From Ectobacillus funiculus (GTDB taxonomy: Bacteria > Bacillota > Bacilli > Bacillales > Bacillaceae_G): a DNA stretch of 64,000 bases. How positions within the stretch are numbered: the first letter of the stretch is position 1; each line of letters starts with the position of its first letter. The position numbers and the translations under genes are program-made. Below the pieces are notes generated by a model. That model was not told where the DNA came from. It was given only the letters and a program-made list of their open reading frames with translations, and made no database searches. Location of the stretch: NCBI RefSeq assembly GCF_042429435.1, contig NZ_JBHMAF010000189.1. One strand, written 5' to 3'. Of this stretch, positions 34,366 to 41,728 are shown in pieces.

Positions 34366-36000
34366 CTATTTGCGGGTAATATAATCTGCAGTATGAAAAG
34401 CTAAGGCAATTGTGGTAAGTGTTGGGTTGGCAGCACCGCTATGAGGCAATACACTATTATCTGCGACAAATAGACCTGAAATATTATGCACCTGTCCGTA
34501 CTTATTTGTAACCGATGTTTCAGGGTCCTCTCCCATTCGACAGGTACCCATTTCATGATAATCAAGTCCTGGAGGGCGTAGACAAATCTCCGTTCCTGGC
34601 TGGATACTCACTCTCATGCCTTGTAACGCTTGCTTCATTTTTTCTTGAATATAGTTAATCAATTCAAGATCCTTTTGACTGTATGAAAAGTTAACATTTA
34701 TTTTGGGGACTCCAAAAATATCCCGTTTCATAGGATGCAAGGTTACCTTATTTTCATAACGGGATTCAACCCTACCAAAGCCTTGTAAATAAACTGGTAT
34801 TTTTTCGCGCAATGGCACTCGCCTTTCGTGATAAAAGAAGGCGCCCCCTCTTCCATACATTTGAAGCTGATATGGAATTTCTGCAGTTTGAGGGACTAGA
34901 ATGCCGAGATTTCCTAAATTTTCTGGAAACTCAAAACGATTTAACTCCCCGTTTACCTCTAAGAAGGCATGGTTTACTAAGTAATGACCAATCGCTTTCC
35001 CCTCTATTCCTGAATTCAGTAGAATTCTAGGAGTTTCAAGTGTACTAGTTGATAAAATGACATTTTTCGCCCGTATGATATAGGTTTTCCCGCCCCAGGT
35101 TAACACCTTTACTCCTGTCACCCTGTTATTTTCAACAATAACCTGAACGGCGCGGGAATGGACCGATAAATCAAAGGGATGTATATTGAGGGATTTCGCC
35201 AGGAATGAGATGGAGCTAAAAAAAACATCCGAATGAACTTTTCCGAACTTTGCTTGTGAAACATCTGTTGCAATCGGGACATGCATAGCCTGTGGGAACC
35301 CACTTTTGTGAAGACGATCAATGATAATATCAGTTAGCAAGGAATCCTCTGTAAACTCCTGAGTAACCTTTAAAACTTCCTCAGCTTTATTATAGTATTC
35401 AAGCAAATCCTCAAAAGAAATTGGCCAATCCTTAAATTCTGCTTCATTCATTCTTGGACAAACTGCTGACCAAAATAGCGTTCTTCCTCCTAATGCAAAT
35501 ACAAGTCTTGCCCCGGGGAATTCTGGAAGCTCCCAACCTATAGGTGTAGAGATATTAGGGCTTAAAAAATATTGTTGAAAGCGTTCAACTTCTAAGGTAG
35601 GAACATTTTGTGCATGCGTTGGTAATAATAGCCCCCCTGCTTCAATCATTCCAACTTTTTTTCCTTTATTCTGCCACTGTGCACATAAACGATACAGAGC
35701 AGCACTTCCCCCAGCTCCACTCCCTACTACCAGAGCGTCGTACTCCTCAGCTGCCATTTTTTCAAGAGGAGTAAGGGGAATCCAATGATTTAAATATGCA
35801 GCAGGCATTTCCGGATAACATACTGGAGGTGTTTGAGGAGATGTTAGCTGTACAGGAATCCGCACTTCCATATCAGTTATTTCTTGATCTGGAAATTCAA
35901 TGTGGGAGTTAGCATCTAACAATGTTTGAAGCTCTATATGATACTGATCAGCCAGCGTTCTTAATGTATCATTTTTTTGAGCGATTATAATTTCCAGCAT
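34366..36000 (-). CDS. LysM domain fused to GMC-type oxidoreductase
   Basis: Residues about 1-48 form a LysM-like domain (MLEIIIAQKNDTLRTLADQY onward to VRIP). The rest is a GMC-family flavoprotein: the FAD-binding motif ALVVGSGAGGSAALYRL lies at about 88-104 and the C-terminal domain near 490-540 contains HEMGTCRMG, GLFVADNSVLP and NPTLTTIALA. There is no signal peptide, so a LysM domain here would suggest assembly on the spore cortex or coat, as in SafA, or intracellular use. Substrate is unknown; GMC enzymes oxidise alcohols, sugars or sterols. The start at ATG 36000 is likely, though a GTG at 36009 is possible. Confidence 0.82.
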   Translation of the reverse strand: MLEIIIAQKNDTLRTLADQYHIELQTLLDANSHIEFPDQEITDMEVRIPVQLTSPQTPPVCYPEMPAAYLNHWIPLTPLEKMAAEEYDALVVGSGAGGSAALYRLCAQWQNKGKKVGMIEAGGLLLPTHAQNVPTLEVERFQQYFLSPNISTPIGWELPEFPGARLVFALGGRTLFWSAVCPRMNEAEFKDWPISFEDLLEYYNKAEEVLKVTQEFTEDSLLTDIIIDRLHKSGFPQAMHVPIATDVSQAKFGKVHSDVFFSSISFLAKSLNIHPFDLSVHSRAVQVIVENNRVTGVKVLTWGGKTYIIRAKNVILSTSTLETPRILLNSGIEGKAIGHYLVNHAFLEVNGELNRFEFPENLGNLGILVPQTAEIPYQLQMYGRGGAFFYHERRVPLREKIPVYLQGFGRVESRYENKVTLHPMKRDIFGVPKINVNFSYSQKDLELINYIQEKMKQALQGMRVSIQPGTEICLRPPGLDYHEMGTCRMGEDPETSVTNKYGQVHNISGLFVADNSVLPHSGAANPTLTTIALAFHTADYITRK

Positions 36001-36328
36001 GCTCACCACGCTTTGAGTTATTTTCTTTTTTTATATTTACTGTCTTTTTGTTAGATATATAACTTTTTCATACGGAAATGTTTGAGGTTTCATTTGGACA
36101 AATCTCTAGGGTTACTTAAACATGTAGGACCCTAAAGAGTCGGAACATAAAGTTTTCTTCCAAGTACATAGTTCATAAATAACTCTTCTCTTTCGATAAG
36201 TTACTTGACATAAATTAGTTACAAAAATATAATAACTTACATAAAGTAACTAACTGAAAAGTTAAGTATCGAATTACTGTTTGTTATCATTACGAGCAAA
36301 ATAATGATGAAAGAGGAGTGTTAGAGAA
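36001..36328. promoter_or_regulatory. Control region with sigma-A promoter of catDE
   Basis: A TTGACA at 36205-36210 and TATAAT at 36228-36233 are separated by exactly 17 bases, a full-consensus vegetative promoter. Around it are GTTACTT, AGTTAC, CTTACATAAAGTAAC and AAGTTAAG, a set of inverted TTAC/GTAA half-sites from 36200 to 36265. This fits binding of a repressor of the YodB/CatR type known for catDE in B. subtilis; the exact operator is inferred. Confidence 0.7.
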
Positions 36329-36736
36329 ATGATAAGAAGTAATGAAATCGGTGCAACAATTTTGAGAGTATTTTTAGGCATCACATTCTTTGTACATGGA
36401 TTAGCAAAATTTCAGGGTGGCATTGCAAATACAGCTGGATTTTTCGAAAGTTTAGGTTTTCCGGGATTCAGCGCTTATGTAGTAGCTTTGATTGAATTAA
36501 TTGGCGGTATTGCTTTGATTTTGGGAATTGGAACAAGGATTGTTTCCATTTTATTCGTACTGATCCTAGCTGTTGCGACAGTAAAAGTAAAACTAGCTGC
36601 TGGATTTCTGGGAAATGGTCAAATGGCTGGTTACGAACTTGACTTGGCTTTATTGGTAATCTCACTCTACCTTGCTGCAATAAACAAGTCCTTTTTAGCT
36701 TTAGATAATCTACTGTTCCGTTCAAAGGATGCTTAA
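36329..36736 (+). CDS. catD: DoxX-family membrane protein (CatD-like)
   Basis: This 135-residue membrane protein has four helices and the DoxX pattern (GATILRVFLGITFFVHGLAK at about residues 8-27, ELIGGIALILGIGTR near 53-67). In B. subtilis catD and catE form an operon induced by catechol, quinones and disulfide stress through YodB and CatR. Both length and gene order agree here, with catE starting 20 bases downstream. The biochemical role of CatD is not settled. The promoter just upstream is of strong consensus type with repeated half-sites, consistent with repression until stress occurs. Confidence 0.85.
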   Translation: MIRSNEIGATILRVFLGITFFVHGLAKFQGGIANTAGFFESLGFPGFSAYVVALIELIGGIALILGIGTRIVSILFVLILAVATVKVKLAAGFLGNGQMAGYELDLALLVISLYLAAINKSFLALDNLLFRSKDA

Positions 36737-36756
36737 ATCAAAAGGAGCGATTTAAA

Positions 36757-37608
36757 ATGAATTTTCATCATGCACCGAATACGTTTGTAGGGCAGGTAAA
36801 CCTAAAGGTACAACACTTGGACCGTGCACTAGCATTTTACCAGCAAGTAATCGGTTTTAAGGTATTGGAACAAACGGAACAAACAGCTAATCTAACTGCC
36901 GATGGCAAAACTACTTTGTTATCGCTTGAACAGCCAGAAAACGTTGTTCCTAAGCATGGAAGAACTACGGGACTGTATCACTTTGCCCTTTTACTGCCTA
37001 ATCGTGCTGATTTAGGAAGAATATTAAAGCATTTTATCCAAGTCGGCTATCCATTACAAGGCGCATCAGACCATCTTGTAAGCGAGGCTCTTTATTTAGC
37101 CGACCCTGATGGAAATGGAATTGAAATTTATGCAGACCGTAATTCTTCCGGGTGGAATTGGAACAACGGTGAAGTAGTAATGGCAACCGAACCAGTAGAT
37201 GCAGAGAGCCTTCTTACGGAGGGGCAAGGAGAATCTTGGACTACTCTTCCTGCTGATACCATTATGGGACATATCCATTTACATGTATCTGAACTAAAAA
37301 AGACTGAAGAATTTTATATTCAGGGACTCGGATTTGAAGTGGTGAACCGCTATGGGAATCAAGCACTTTTCATTTCTACCGGTAAGTATCATCACCATAT
37401 TGGATTAAATACATGGAACGGTGTAGGGGCACCTCCCCCACCAGCTCACAGTGTCGGGCTCGAATCATTTACTTTACTGTTGTCAGATGAGGAAACGAGA
37501 AATACTGTTATTGCTCGCTTACAGAGTATTGGTGCAGCTGTCAAAGAAAAGAATGGTTCCTTTGTTACATTAGATCCGTCTGGGAATCGTATTCTTTTAC
37601 GAGTGTAA
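36757..37608 (+). CDS. catE: Catechol-2,3-dioxygenase-type VOC protein
   Basis: This 283-residue protein is made of two VOC (glyoxalase fold) modules, at about residues 6-125 and 165-280. Conserved histidines and a glutamate likely to bind the metal are in VGQVNLKVQHLDRALAFYQQ, LYHFALLLPN, GIEIYADR and IMGHIHLHVSELKK. CatE opens the ring of catechol and helps detoxify quinones and diphenols in the cytoplasm. It is coupled in an operon behind catD with its own AAAGGAG site. MhqO is a similar paralogue, but the catD neighbour and the length favour CatE. Confidence 0.88.
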   Translation: MNFHHAPNTFVGQVNLKVQHLDRALAFYQQVIGFKVLEQTEQTANLTADGKTTLLSLEQPENVVPKHGRTTGLYHFALLLPNRADLGRILKHFIQVGYPLQGASDHLVSEALYLADPDGNGIEIYADRNSSGWNWNNGEVVMATEPVDAESLLTEGQGESWTTLPADTIMGHIHLHVSELKKTEEFYIQGLGFEVVNRYGNQALFISTGKYHHHIGLNTWNGVGAPPPPAHSVGLESFTLLLSDEETRNTVIARLQSIGAAVKEKNGSFVTLDPSGNRILLRV

Positions 37609-37750
37609 TTTTCGGAAAATAAACAGAATCACTTACACAAAGTATTGCTACAAAAGTTATCTGGGATATCATATCGCGTACACCATTCCATTCAAAAATT
37701 GAAAAAACTGTTATAATAAAAATGAGAATAATTAGGATAGGGGTATTAAA

Positions 37751-38077
37751 ATGGAAATTAAAAAACTAACAAGCATCGATGAAATGAATCAATTTGTACA
37801 ACAATCAGGAAAGCACTTGCTTTTTAAACATAGTACAACTTGCCCCATCAGTGCTCAAGCGCATGAAGAATTTCAAGCTTTTGTTAAGGATACGAATACA
37901 TCTGCCGCAATTGTATTAGTTATTGAAGACCGTCCTGTTTCTAATCAAATTGCTGAACAGTTTGGAATTAAGCATGAATCTCCACAAATTTTCTTACTTG
38001 AGGATGGGCAAGTTCGTTGGAATACCTCTCACTGGAAAATTACAAAAGAAGCGTTAAAGGAGGCTGTCGGCGAATGA
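37751..38077 (+). CDS. ytxJ: Bacillithiol-system redox protein YtxJ-like
   Basis: This 108-residue protein has a thioredoxin-like fold with a single active-site cysteine in STTCPISAQ at about residues 29-37, the TCPIS motif typical of YtxJ monothiol bacilliredoxin-like proteins. The conserved SPQIFLLEDGQVRWNTSHW follows near 79-97. Such proteins are thought to act with bacillithiol to remove S-thiolation. Its stop overlaps the start of the glutaredoxin gene by four bases, so the two redox proteins are translationally coupled. They lie next to catDE, another thiol/quinone stress unit. Confidence 0.85.
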   Translation: MEIKKLTSIDEMNQFVQQSGKHLLFKHSTTCPISAQAHEEFQAFVKDTNTSAAIVLVIEDRPVSNQIAEQFGIKHESPQIFLLEDGQVRWNTSHWKITKEALKEAVGE

Positions 38078-38313
38078 GCAAGCAGGTGATTGTCTATTCA
38101 ACAGCTGGTTGTGTAGAGTGCAATTATGTGAAACAAATGTTAGAAGAAGAAGGCATAGCTTTTGAGGTAAGAGATGTAATGGCAAGCGTAGAATATCAAA
38201 AGGAAGTAGAGAAGTTTGGATTTATGGGTGTGCCTGTAACGGTAATTGGAAACCAAGCGGTAAAAGGATTTACGCCAGAGCTTAAAGAACTTATCGCAAA
38301 CGCTAAAAATTAA
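38074..38313 (+). CDS. Glutaredoxin-family protein
   Basis: This 79-residue protein begins MSKQVIVYSTAGCVECNYVK, with the dithiol motif CVEC at residues 13-16. It has GFMGVPVTVIGNQAVKGFTP with the cis-proline near 48-67, so all landmarks of a small glutaredoxin are present. The ATG at 38074 lies inside the ytxJ stop (ATGA). It probably reduces protein or bacillithiol mixed disulfides. A longer frame starting at 38017 overlaps the ytxJ gene and was not used. Confidence 0.88.
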   Translation: MSKQVIVYSTAGCVECNYVKQMLEEEGIAFEVRDVMASVEYQKEVEKFGFMGVPVTVIGNQAVKGFTPELKELIANAKN

Positions 38314-38315
38314 AG

Positions 38316-38430
38316 ACAACTTGCCGATTGGCGAAGACAGAGACGTAGTTGTACCTATATTTTATTCCTAAAACTTGCTGCTACGTCAAATTCATTTCTA
38401 GCTGGAATTTTATACTTTCTTAAAGTGTAA
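38316..38430 (-). repeat. Copy of the two-hairpin repeat, reverse orientation
   Basis: In reverse orientation, CTTGCCGATTGGCGAAGACA is followed by GACGTAGTTGTACC, a changed middle, then CTACGTCAAATTCATTTCTA, GCTGGAATTTTATACTTTCT and TAAAGTGTAA. The part between the palindrome and the GAAGACAG box is missing. It lies between the glutaredoxin and LLM genes. Confidence 0.8.
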
Positions 38431-38517
38431 ACAAGATGACTCCGTTGGTCGCATTTGGACCTTTGGAGTCATCCTTTAATGATGTTTTTACAGTCTTAAC
38501 TGGAGGAAAATGCAGCA

Positions 38518-39588
38518 ATGCGACAAGAAGAGGGATTTACAAATTCAGGAATAGAAATTGGTCTTTATACGCTTGGAGATATATGTCCAGACCCTTATAC
38601 TGGTACAACAATTAGTGCTAGGCAAAGAATTAAGGAGATAATTGAGGCAGCAAAACTTGCTGACGAGGCTGGACTTGATATTTTTGGGGTTGGTGAGCAC
38701 CATCGGTTAGACTATGCAGTATCAGCTACTCCGGTTATGTTGGCAGCCATTGCTCAAAAAACCAAACACATCAAGTTGACAAGTGCAACCACAGTGTTAA
38801 GTACTGTTGACCCTGTTCGCTTGTTTGAGGACTTCGCTACATTAGATTTACTTTCGGATGGACGTGCGGAAATAATTGCTGGCCGAGGAGCGTTCGTGGA
38901 ATCGTTCCCTCTTTTCGGATTTGACACAAATGACTATGACGCCTTATTTTCAGAAAACATCGATTTATTTTTAAAGCTTAATGAAAACGAGAGGATTTCA
39001 TGGGAAGGGCACTTTCGTTCATCATTGAGCAATGCTGAAATTGCACCTCGGCCTTTACAGAAGCAGTTACCAATATGGGTTGGCGTTGGGGGATCACCGG
39101 AAAGTGCGACTCGCGCCGGCAGATTAGGTGTTGGGATGGCTATAGCAATTCTTAGCGGTGACCCGGCCAGATTTAAGCCATTAGTTGATTTATACCGCAA
39201 AGTTGGTACTGAAACCGGACATATTCTGGAAAGTCTCAAGGTAGGCATAACAGGACATGGGTATATCTCAAAAACAACCCAACAAGCCAAAGACGAATTT
39301 TATCCTTATTATTCAAATTACTGGTCATACGTTAACCGCCAGCGAGGGATGGGCGGTACAATATCAAAAGCAGATTTTGACAAAATGACAGCTCCTGATA
39401 CCGCTTTGTTCGTGGGAAGCCCGCAACAGATTATCGAGAAAATTCTTCGCCAATACGAGCTATTTGGGCATCAACGTTTTATGGCGCAGATCGACATAGG
39501 CGGTATACCGTTTAAGAAAGTAGCTGAGGGCATTGAGTTATTAGCTACGGAGGTAGCTCCGATTGTTCGGAAGGAAACAAGTAAGTGA
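38518..39588 (+). CDS. LLM-class flavin-dependent oxidoreductase
   Basis: This 356-residue protein has a luciferase-like barrel with IGLYTLGD near the start, EAAKLADEAGLDIFGVGEHH at about residues 43-62, LTSATTVLSTVDPVRLFEDFATLDLLSDGRAEI near 92-124 (shown in part), GRGAF, and LPIWVGVGGSPESATRAGRL near 187-206. These enzymes use FMN supplied by a partner reductase for oxygenation of organic substrates; the substrate here is unknown. The ATG at 38518 follows GGAGG by about 11 bases. It is a single gene, ending before a large inverted repeat. Confidence 0.88.
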   Translation: MRQEEGFTNSGIEIGLYTLGDICPDPYTGTTISARQRIKEIIEAAKLADEAGLDIFGVGEHHRLDYAVSATPVMLAAIAQKTKHIKLTSATTVLSTVDPVRLFEDFATLDLLSDGRAEIIAGRGAFVESFPLFGFDTNDYDALFSENIDLFLKLNENERISWEGHFRSSLSNAEIAPRPLQKQLPIWVGVGGSPESATRAGRLGVGMAIAILSGDPARFKPLVDLYRKVGTETGHILESLKVGITGHGYISKTTQQAKDEFYPYYSNYWSYVNRQRGMGGTISKADFDKMTAPDTALFVGSPQQIIEKILRQYELFGHQRFMAQIDIGGIPFKKVAEGIELLATEVAPIVRKETSK

Positions 39589-39648
39589 ACTTGAATTGTT
39601 ATTCATATGAAAGATTCCTTGTTATTGGTGAAGCTGATTAAAATATAA

Positions 39649-39699
39649 GAGGATGTCCCAAAGGAGTAGCGCATAGTGCTACTCTTTTGGGACATCCTC
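39649..39699. repeat. Perfect 22-bp inverted repeat (terminator or MITE-like end)
   Basis: GAGGATGTCCCAAAGGAGTA with GC (39649-39670) pairs with GCTACTCTTTTGGGACATCC with TC (39678-39699) over 22 positions with a single wobble and a seven-base loop. No uridine run follows on the plus strand. It may end the LLM gene, or it may be the relic of a mobile element end, as the GGATGTCCCAAA type is common at such ends. Confidence 0.6.
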
Positions 39700-39719
39700 A
39701 ATCTATGTAGTCTCATATG

Positions 39720-39845
39720 GTTTAATGTCAGAGGTTCAACTTAATGTATTTCGTAATGTCCCCAGCTTGTCTATTGATATGGTGACCTCGTCCTGTGAAG
39801 TCAGCCAAGCTTGCTCCCCTTCTGGATACCGCTCTAGAAATTCTA
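39720..39845 (-). repeat. Decayed sequence shared with 16890-17010
   Basis: This segment resembles 16890-17010, with CTTAATGTATTTCGTAATGT matching best. On the minus strand it holds start-less frames, one ending ITKYIKLNL and another ending DKLGTLRNTLS. It directly abuts the right end of the TnpB element, which may have inserted into it. Confidence 0.45.
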
Positions 39846-40063
39846 CTCAAACCTACTTAATTCCGCAAAATTGAATAGGTTTATCGCACCGTAGCATTTT
39901 CTTTCTCCCCACTCAAAACCTGAAGCAGTGCGTGGTTTTGGTGGCAGTCTGTGTAAAAGACAAATGAGCCTTTTCATACGCCCAAATGGGGACGCTTGTT
40001 CCAGAATCAGTATAGTTAGTCCAAACGCATCTTTGATGCTCCTAACTAGCCTAAGCGAGGCAA
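39843..40063 (-). ncRNA. Possible omega-RNA region of the TnpB element
   Basis: In TnpB elements the guide RNA scaffold overlaps the 3' end of tnpB and runs to the right end of the element. Here 220 bases follow the stop. They contain several inverted pieces, including a final hairpin with AAACCTA and TAGGTTT arms around AATT-rich sequence, just before TTTGAGTAG at the presumed end. A frame of 80 codons here has no homology and is likely not coding. Folding and homology were not tested. Confidence 0.35.
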
Positions 40064-41485
40064 TTATAAGTGAGTTGACAGCCAAGAAATTTTTCTTCCA
40101 AATACAGCGTAACCCGTAAAGGAAAAATGATTGAGTTTATGTTTGTGTGCGTTGATATCAAGGAAATAACCGGTCTTTTTTCCGATATTTACAGCTGAAT
40201 TCGTATCCCTTTTTAATATTGTTTCACACTTTTCACATGTAAAGTTTCTGATATCAGGGTCTTTTTTCTTCATATGACCACAAACACAGCACTCTTTCGT
40301 AGTGTTTCGTTCATTGACCATGATATAGTGTTTTTGTAATTTAGCAGCTACCCATTCCAAGATTCTTCGGAACTCACCTATTTTTTCTTGGTTCAACATA
40401 CTTCGTTTCATGTTGTCAAAACGAGTTGTTCCGTTCGTGGGAGTGTAGTCACCAATGATAACAAGGTCATATCTTTGATATAATTCATGTGCAATGGAAT
40501 ACAATGCCGTCTTTATTTGTTCTCGACGTTTATGATACGCAATGTTTAATGCTTTGTTTACTCGATTCCACCTAGAGCTATGTACAGTATAAGAACTTCC
40601 ATGCTTTGTTTTTCTTTTTTTATAATTCTTTTCGCAAACATCACGAAGAGATTTTAACGTATCAATGGTTGTATCCCAATACTTTATCATTTGCAACTTT
40701 GTAAATTCAATAGAGTTCCCTTCATGATCAACTCCTACAAAGAAGTTCTTATGGTTGGGGTCCAAAGCAATCCAAGAAATATCTGTTGGAAGCTTCATTT
40801 GTTTTTCTTCCAACTTGGGTTTTTCAGGTTTCTTTCTTTTTTCTTTTTTCGCTAGGTTACATTCTTTTCGATAGGCAGACATCACCTCTTTCCATGCTAA
40901 TTCTTCTTGGGAACAACGTTCCACTGTAAAAATAGCGTAAAACTTATTTCCTTGTTGCTTACAAATCCGAAGTGTTTTAAACACTTCGCCTTCTTTTAAA
41001 ACAACTGTTTCGCCTAATTTACCAATAATAGAAGGATTCCTTTTCCCTTTTTCTTTTGGTAATCCAGGTATGTCTCCTAACGAAATGGAAAGTTTCGTAC
41101 CATCACGCTGAAGTTCCCATCCCTTATTAGGCTCGTCATAGATTAAACTATACCACTTTTTCTTCCAGCTTCTAAAATGAGGATAACCTGTATTTCCTTT
41201 AAAAAATGATGTAAATGCTTTTAAAAGTCGTTCCGCAGGGTCTTTTAAAACAGATGAAAATACAGTGTTTAAAAAAAGATGTTTCCCCTTTAATGAAACA
41301 CCATAATTGCGCAGATTTCGACCTTCTAATAATTTTAACTCATTCTTATTTTCCTTATAATCTTTCTGGCAAGCAGCCAATAACTGATTGTAAAGCCAGT
41401 TGCATATTTTACTTTGCCCATCCAACATACATTCTTCTTCTCGTGTAAAAAATACAGGGACTTTTTTATTATACGTTAGACTCAT
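40064..41485 (-). CDS. tnpB: RNA-guided endonuclease TnpB (IS605 OrfB family)
   Basis: This 473-residue protein has the TnpB order: an N-terminal helix-turn-helix and wedge region, RuvC-I with Asp in WIALDPNHKN at about residue 242, RuvC-II region LVIIGDYTPTNG at about 341-352, zinc ribbon cysteines 399/402 and 417/420, and RuvC-III Asp in KRDTNSAVNIG near 427. The glutamate normally present in RuvC-II is Gly here, with E371 or E377 in the next helix as possible replacement, as in the rearranged-site TnpB subgroup. The ATG at 41485 follows GGGAGGTG. TnpB cuts DNA next to a short target motif guided by its omega-RNA. Confidence 0.9.
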   Translation of the reverse strand: MSLTYNKKVPVFFTREEECMLDGQSKICNWLYNQLLAACQKDYKENKNELKLLEGRNLRNYGVSLKGKHLFLNTVFSSVLKDPAERLLKAFTSFFKGNTGYPHFRSWKKKWYSLIYDEPNKGWELQRDGTKLSISLGDIPGLPKEKGKRNPSIIGKLGETVVLKEGEVFKTLRICKQQGNKFYAIFTVERCSQEELAWKEVMSAYRKECNLAKKEKRKKPEKPKLEEKQMKLPTDISWIALDPNHKNFFVGVDHEGNSIEFTKLQMIKYWDTTIDTLKSLRDVCEKNYKKRKTKHGSSYTVHSSRWNRVNKALNIAYHKRREQIKTALYSIAHELYQRYDLVIIGDYTPTNGTTRFDNMKRSMLNQEKIGEFRRILEWVAAKLQKHYIMVNERNTTKECCVCGHMKKKDPDIRNFTCEKCETILKRDTNSAVNIGKKTGYFLDINAHKHKLNHFSFTGYAVFGRKISWLSTHL

Positions 41486-41506
41486 AGTTTCACCTCCCTT
41501 CATTTT

Positions 41507-41520
41507 AGAACATGTGTTCC
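41507..41520. promoter_or_regulatory. LexA-type (SOS) box upstream of tnpB
   Basis: AGAACATGTGTTCC contains GAAC-N4-GTTC and matches the Bacillus LexA (DinR) consensus CGAACRNRYGTTYC at every defined position except the first. It lies 21 bases upstream of the tnpB start and just downstream of a possible TATAAT (minus strand, near 41530), a suitable place for repression. Confidence 0.55.
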
Positions 41521-41648
41521 TATTGTAATTTTATTATATTTTTACCAAAATTTCAACAATAAAAAATCTACTCAAAGAAAAGTTAGAAACGAGTAGATTT
41601 GATTCATTTTAATTAAACTGTTTTTATGCCCCCTTACGATTCCTTGTA

Positions 41649-41677
41649 TTGACAGTTTCACAAAGTCATGGTTAGAT
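41649..41677 (+). promoter_or_regulatory. Probable sigma-A promoter of bioHC
   Basis: TTGACA at 41649-41654 is followed after 17 bases by a weak -10 (TTAGAT, 41672-41677). The BirA-type operator begins about eight bases downstream, so it would cover the transcription start. Confidence 0.55.
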
Positions 41678-41684
41678 AAAGAAA

Positions 41685-41715
41685 ATGTTAACCTTAAATA
41701 AAAACAAGTTAACAA
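41685..41715. promoter_or_regulatory. BirA-type biotin operator
   Basis: ATGTTAACC (41685-41693) and AGTTAACAA (41707-41715) form the inverted TGTTAAC-N15-GTTAACA pattern known for BirA operators of Firmicutes, with one outer mismatch in each half. It stands directly upstream of bioH-bioC, which supports biotin-dependent repression of the pair. Confidence 0.8.
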
Positions 41716-41728
41716 AAGGGGTTATGAG

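Larger units (their letters stand above)
39842..41600 (-). mobile_element. Solitary IS200/IS605-type element with tnpB only (IS1341-like)
   Basis: The element has tnpB but no tnpA transposase. TCTACTCAAA occurs at both suspected ends (39842-39851 and 41567-41576). An inverted repeat AAATCTACTC / GAGTAGATTT lies at 41564-41600, as expected for a subterminal hairpin of the left end. At the right end AAACCTA and TAGGTTT form a hairpin at about 39846-39880. The exact boundaries are uncertain. Confidence 0.6.

Noticed and set aside
39843..40085. Open frame of 80 codons on the minus strand downstream of tnpB
   Set aside because: It has no recognisable family and overlaps the tnpB end in another frame, and it occupies the expected position of the omega-RNA and right end, so it is more likely non-coding.
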